Positions 14,726 through 17,681 of a stretch of DNA of 17,681 nucleotides are shown piece by piece. A program made the position numbers and the translations under genes. The DNA is from an uncultured Gammaproteobacteria bacterium (GTDB taxonomy: Bacteria; Pseudomonadota; Gammaproteobacteria; Pseudomonadales; Azotimanducaceae_A), in NCBI GenBank assembly GCA_913049565.1, contig CAJWZG010000030.1, positions 1-17,681 of the forward strand, written 5' to 3'. The notes below the pieces were generated by a model. The model saw only the letters and a program-made list of their open reading frames with translations. It did no database searches and was not told where the DNA came from. Numbering within the stretch: the stretch's first letter is position 1; each line of letters starts with the position of its first letter.

Positions 14726-16282
14726 TTAGACGATACGCGACTTACCTTCCCCCCAATATCGATCGCGCAAAACTCGTTTATACAGTTTGCCCGTAGGCAG
14801 CCTCGGCATTTCATCGATATAGTCAAAGGATCGCGGCAACTTTTGTCGAGACAGTCGAACGGACAAGTATCCAAGTAGTTCCTCAGCTAACGCCGTATCT
14901 CCCTCAATACCGGATACCGTTTGAATTACCGCTTTCACTTCTTCACCCAAGTCATTGTTCGGAACACCGAAGACAGCTGCGTCTTCTACTTTTGGATGAC
15001 CAATCAGCAGGTCTTCACATTCTTGCGGATAAATATTCACTCCACCTGAAATAATCATGAACGTCTTACGGTCTGTGAGATACAGAAAACCGTCTGCATC
15101 AACATACCCCACGTCACCTACGGTGGTCATCGCACCGTCTGCTGAAGTCACCTCCGCAGTTTTTTCCGGATCGTTGTGGTACTCAAACTCCGTAGCTGTC
15201 TTAAACCAGAGCGTACCAGGCTCGCCCTGTGGCATCGGGTTCATGTCGTCATCAAGAACCGCCAACTCTCCCAATACTATTTTCCCAACGGTTCCCCGAT
15301 GCGCTAACCATTCTTGCGTGTCGCAAGCCGCGAAACCCAATCCCTCCGTGGCACCGTAATACTCGTGAATAATGGGGCCCCACCAATCGATCATTTGTTG
15401 TTTAACGATGGCTGGGCAAGGTGCCGCCGCATGTATGGCGATCTCCAGCGACGACAAATCATGGGCCCGTCGCGCAGACTCACTTAGCTTTAGCATTCGG
15501 CTAAACATGGTGGGCACCAGTTGAGAATGGGATACCCGATAGCGCTCGACTAAAGCCAGGTACTCCTCAGGGTCAAAGCGCTCCATGATGATAACCGTTC
15601 CCCCGTGACGGATAGTAAGGTTCACAGCTGCCTGAGGCGCAGAGTGATACAAAGGCGCAGGTGACAGATAAATCATATCCTCGCGATAGCGCCACAGTTG
15701 AGCGAGAAAACCGAATATTGGCAACTGATCAGACGGGACCTGTTCGGGTAGTGGGCGAATAATCCCTTTTGGACGACCAGTTGTGCCTGACGAATACAAC
15801 ATAGAGGTGCCCAACAACTCATCCCCAATGGGCGAATCGGGAAACGGCTCACAGGCGGATCTGTAATCTTCGAAAGACTCAGGCAAAGCCATATTGGCGG
15901 CGTCCACTACCAAAACCCTGAGAATTCTAGGACATGCAGCCACCGCCTCTTGCACAATATCCAGCTTAGCGACACTGGTAATCAAGATTTGCGAGTCGGA
16001 GTTTTCCAGAATATAGGCCAATTCTTCGGCCGTTAAATACGAATTGATGCACGTGTAATAAAGGCCCGCTCTTTCGCCAGCAGCACATGCCTCCAGGTAT
16101 CGATCATTATTTTCCATCATAATGGCGTAGTGGTCTTGATGACCAAGTCCCTGCTGACGTAACAAGTGCGCTAAACGATTCGCACGCACCTCAAACTCGG
16201 CGTAAGTAACGCTGAATCCGGTGGCTGCCATTATGAATGCCGGGCGCTCCGGATGCTTTAGGGAGTATGCGTCTGGATACAT
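14726..16282 (-). CDS. AMP-forming acyl-CoA synthetase/ligase
   Basis: 518-residue member of the adenylate-forming ANL superfamily, which activates a carboxylic acid with ATP and CoA to acyl-CoA, AMP and pyrophosphate in the cytosol. The motifs are complete: phosphate loop MLYSSGTTGRPKGIIRP near 161-177, HEYYGATEGLGF at 306-317, GDVGYVDADGFLYLTDRK at 389-406 with the ribose-binding aspartate and hinge arginine, GGVNIYPQECED, and catalytic K499 in LPTGKLYKR. It begins MYPDAYSLKHPERPAF, as fatty-acid and cyclohexane-carboxylate-type ligases do. The start at 16282 (AGGAA upstream) is preferred to a TTG 57 bases earlier. It converges on the cysteine-rich protein gene with 41 bases between them. 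The acid activated is unknown; the CoA-transferase nearby suggests a catabolic cluster. Confidence 0.95.
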   Translation of the reverse strand: MYPDAYSLKHPERPAFIMAATGFSVTYAEFEVRANRLAHLLRQQGLGHQDHYAIMMENNDRYLEACAAGERAGLYYTCINSYLTAEELAYILENSDSQILITSVAKLDIVQEAVAACPRILRVLVVDAANMALPESFEDYRSACEPFPDSPIGDELLGTSMLYSSGTTGRPKGIIRPLPEQVPSDQLPIFGFLAQLWRYREDMIYLSPAPLYHSAPQAAVNLTIRHGGTVIIMERFDPEEYLALVERYRVSHSQLVPTMFSRMLKLSESARRAHDLSSLEIAIHAAAPCPAIVKQQMIDWWGPIIHEYYGATEGLGFAACDTQEWLAHRGTVGKIVLGELAVLDDDMNPMPQGEPGTLWFKTATEFEYHNDPEKTAEVTSADGAMTTVGDVGYVDADGFLYLTDRKTFMIISGGVNIYPQECEDLLIGHPKVEDAAVFGVPNNDLGEEVKAVIQTVSGIEGDTALAEELLGYLSVRLSRQKLPRSFDYIDEMPRLPTGKLYKRVLRDRYWGEGKSRIV

Positions 16283-16373
16283 TGTCGTTCCTATTAACCT
16301 ACGGTATCTCTCATGCTTCCACAGAATTGGGTCAACCAAAAGCCACGATGCATGTACACCGCGAAATCTTTGA

Positions 16374-16402
16374 GTGCCCAGGCACAGCGCAAGGCATACA
16401 AT
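16374..16402 (+). promoter_or_regulatory. Promoter candidate with overlapping inverted repeat
   Basis: TACAAT at 16397-16402 is a good -10 (five of six), 26 bases before the ATG at 16429. The expected -35 position, 17 bases earlier, holds GTGCCC, which is a poor hexamer but forms half of the perfect inverted repeat GTGCC-CA-GGCAC (16374-16385). A regulator bound there could recruit or block polymerase. Confidence 0.35.
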
Positions 16403-16428
16403 CGGCGCACTAAATCTGGGAGATCTTA

Positions 16429-16914
16429 ATGAAAAAAACCCTTATTACCCTAACTCTGGTCGCTGCTACCAACACCGGTTATGCCCACGATGCTGCGGGG
16501 TGCAGCAATATTAGTAACCTGTTGGCGCGACTTAGCTGCTACGACGAAAGCCACGGTGGCGAAGCCACGAGCGCGACTTCGGCGATTATTAACGACACAA
16601 AAAATTCAGAACAGAGTTCATCCAACGCCGCAAGTTCAAGCGATGCTAATTCGACTTTCGGTTTGTCGAAAAGACTCTTCAGCGACAGCAACTCTAATAG
16701 CGAAGCCGTTCAAGCAACCTTGACTGAAATCTTCAAGCATCCGAAAAAAATGACGAAGTTGTATTTGGATAACAAACAGGTATGGGGGCTGGTAAAGGAG
16801 CGAATGATGTCCGCCTCGGCAGGGGACGCTGTAAGGATCAAGACCGGCACCATGGGTGGCTATCGAATGAGCATAAACGACGGATCCTGGTTTCGAGTCA
16901 AGCGCTTGAAATAA
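16429..16914 (+). CDS. Small secreted protein, unknown function
   Basis: 161 residues with a clear signal peptide (KKTLITLTLVAATNTGYA, cut before HDAAG). The mature protein starts with GCSNISNLLARLSCYDESHG, a cysteine pair in the C-x(n)-RLxCYD arrangement that recurs at the start of many proteobacterial periplasmic proteins. A Ser/Ala/Asn-rich, low-complexity linker follows (about 40-90). The C-terminal domain runs from YLDNKQVWGLVKERM to DAVRIKTGTMGGYRMSINDG and ends WFRVKRLK; this resembles a small beta domain I recall from uncharacterised gammaproteobacterial proteins with the D-N-x-Q-V-W start. Its role is unknown. GGAG lies upstream of the ATG, and a strong terminator follows 38 bases after the stop. 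Confidence 0.8.
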   Translation: MKKTLITLTLVAATNTGYAHDAAGCSNISNLLARLSCYDESHGGEATSATSAIINDTKNSEQSSSNAASSSDANSTFGLSKRLFSDSNSNSEAVQATLTEIFKHPKKMTKLYLDNKQVWGLVKERMMSASAGDAVRIKTGTMGGYRMSINDGSWFRVKRLK

Positions 16915-16952
16915 CCCACTAAGATCCTCGCAACAGGCTCAGGCATTCAGAC

Positions 16953-16983
16953 AAAAAAACCCCGGACTCGCCGGGGTTTTTTT
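16953..16983. terminator. Strong bidirectional intrinsic terminator
   Basis: CCCCGG (16960-16965), the loop ACTCG, then CCGGGG (16971-16976), flanked by an A-run on the left (16953-16959) and a T-run on the right (16977-16983). It works on both strands and ends both the small secreted protein gene (stop 16914, plus) and the TonB-dependent receptor gene (stop 17022, minus). Confidence 0.93.
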
Positions 16984-17021
16984 CCTTCAGCACCCTAAGA
17001 CGCTTCAAGATAGCCTATTTT

Positions 17022-17681
17022 CTAAAGGCTTGCGCTCAATCGTACGTACCACATACGGCCACGAGGATCGTGGTTCACAGGGTCATAAGAAGTGATGTAC
17101 GGCACCCAAGGTGGCTCTTCATTGGTAAGGTTCTTCGCACCAATGGTGATCGCACCAGAATTCATGTAGGAGAACTCACCTAGATTATAGGTGTACTGAA
17201 CGTCGGCTGTAGTCCAGCTGTCAATGCTCGCGTCGTAGAAGCTGTCGGCAGCACTGCTTCCCAACGCCAGTGACGTCGTTGCTCGCCAGAAACCATCCGT
17301 GCCAGTAAGCGTCTTCTTCTCGTATCCGTCTACGTGACGGATCGCTAGAAACGCACTGTGATCGGCCATACTCCAATTTAAAGTGGTATTGACTTTAAAC
17401 TCAGGATGCGGGCGACGCGGCGCCACAGGATTGGTTTCGTTGTAAAAGCCAAGCCCGTCATAAGTGCTGGATCCTGTTTCGATATCGTACTCAAAACCAT
17501 AGTTGCCCTGCACACCCACTCGGAAGGCTCCGTATTCGGTGTCAAAGCTATATGAGGTCTGGAGATCAATACCTGAGATCGTTGCGTTGCTGAGATTTAG
17601 GAAGCTAGGCAACACACGAACAGCAGTACCTTGGCTGTTTCGAATGACCTGATCGCGGTTTCCAGCGCCGGCGGCGATTGC
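17022..17681 (-). CDS. TonB-dependent outer-membrane receptor, C-terminal part
   Basis: Only the last 219 residues are in the window; the frame is open to the right edge, so the gene continues beyond it. The fragment is the end of the 22-stranded barrel. It has alternating strands such as ISGIDLQTSYSF and GAFRVGVQGNYGFEYD, WTTADVQYTYNLGE, and the late family signature SGAITIGAKNLTNEEPPWV. It finishes DPRGRMWYVRLSASL. Residues VIRNSQGTAVRVLPSFLNLS lie upstream of the GTG at 17615, which is therefore not the true start. Such receptors bring iron chelates, cobalamin, sugars or other scarce solutes across the outer membrane with TonB energy. The ligand cannot be told because plug and extracellular loops are missing. 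The last residue is Leu rather than the usual aromatic. Confidence 0.95.
   Translation of the reverse strand, partial: AIAAGAGNRDQVIRNSQGTAVRVLPSFLNLSNATISGIDLQTSYSFDTEYGAFRVGVQGNYGFEYDIETGSSTYDGLGFYNETNPVAPRRPHPEFKVNTTLNWSMADHSAFLAIRHVDGYEKKTLTGTDGFWRATTSLALGSSAADSFYDASIDSWTTADVQYTYNLGEFSYMNSGAITIGAKNLTNEEPPWVPYITSYDPVNHDPRGRMWYVRLSASL

Overview
The window looks like the chromosome of an aerobic, heterotrophic, probably marine gammaproteobacterium. The evidence is the combination of gene families: a BCCT transporter, a PhyH-type dioxygenase, CaiB/BaiF and acyl-CoA ligase genes, a TonB-dependent receptor, a YihY-family remnant and a Sia-type signalling module. A member of the OM60/Halieaceae or a related group is a reasonable guess, but no rRNA or marker gene is present to settle it. 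No tRNA, insertion sequence, CRISPR array or phage gene was seen.

Region by region. Positions 1-430 hold no gene. From 431 come a small one-helix membrane protein, an NADP-dependent MDR oxidoreductase (CurA/YncB type) and a 12-helix BCCT transporter, all on the plus strand. Two minus-strand genes converge on these: a phytanoyl-CoA dioxygenase-like protein and a second MDR oxidoreductase. This first block reads as osmolyte or small-molecule uptake plus redox metabolism.

The centre (5967-10769) is a signalling locus. A minus-strand operon encodes a small TonB-C-terminal-domain protein, a SiaA-like membrane phosphatase (periplasmic sensor, HAMP, SpoIIE/PP2C), a SiaC-like phosphoprotein (DUF1987) and a SiaB-like kinase. 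Directly convergent with it is a soluble class III nucleotidyl cyclase with a coiled-coil N-terminus. In Pseudomonas the SiaA/SiaB/SiaC partner switch controls the diguanylate cyclase SiaD. Here no GGDEF gene is present, and a probable adenylate cyclase occupies the place of the output enzyme. This suggests a SiaABC switch that drives cAMP rather than c-di-GMP, and it is the most interesting feature of the window.

Positions 11043-11727 look non-coding at first sight but are the decayed remains of a yihY/brkB-family membrane protein gene on the minus strand, recognisable in three frames with at least four in-frame stops and several frameshifts. Beyond it lie a two-domain rhodanese sulfurtransferase, a CaiB/BaiF CoA-transferase, a secreted cysteine-rich protein, an AMP-forming acyl-CoA ligase, another small secreted protein, a strong bidirectional terminator and the C-terminal end of a TonB-dependent receptor that runs out of the window. 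The CoA-transferase and ligase point to activation and catabolism of a carboxylic acid, but the substrate cannot be read from the sequence.
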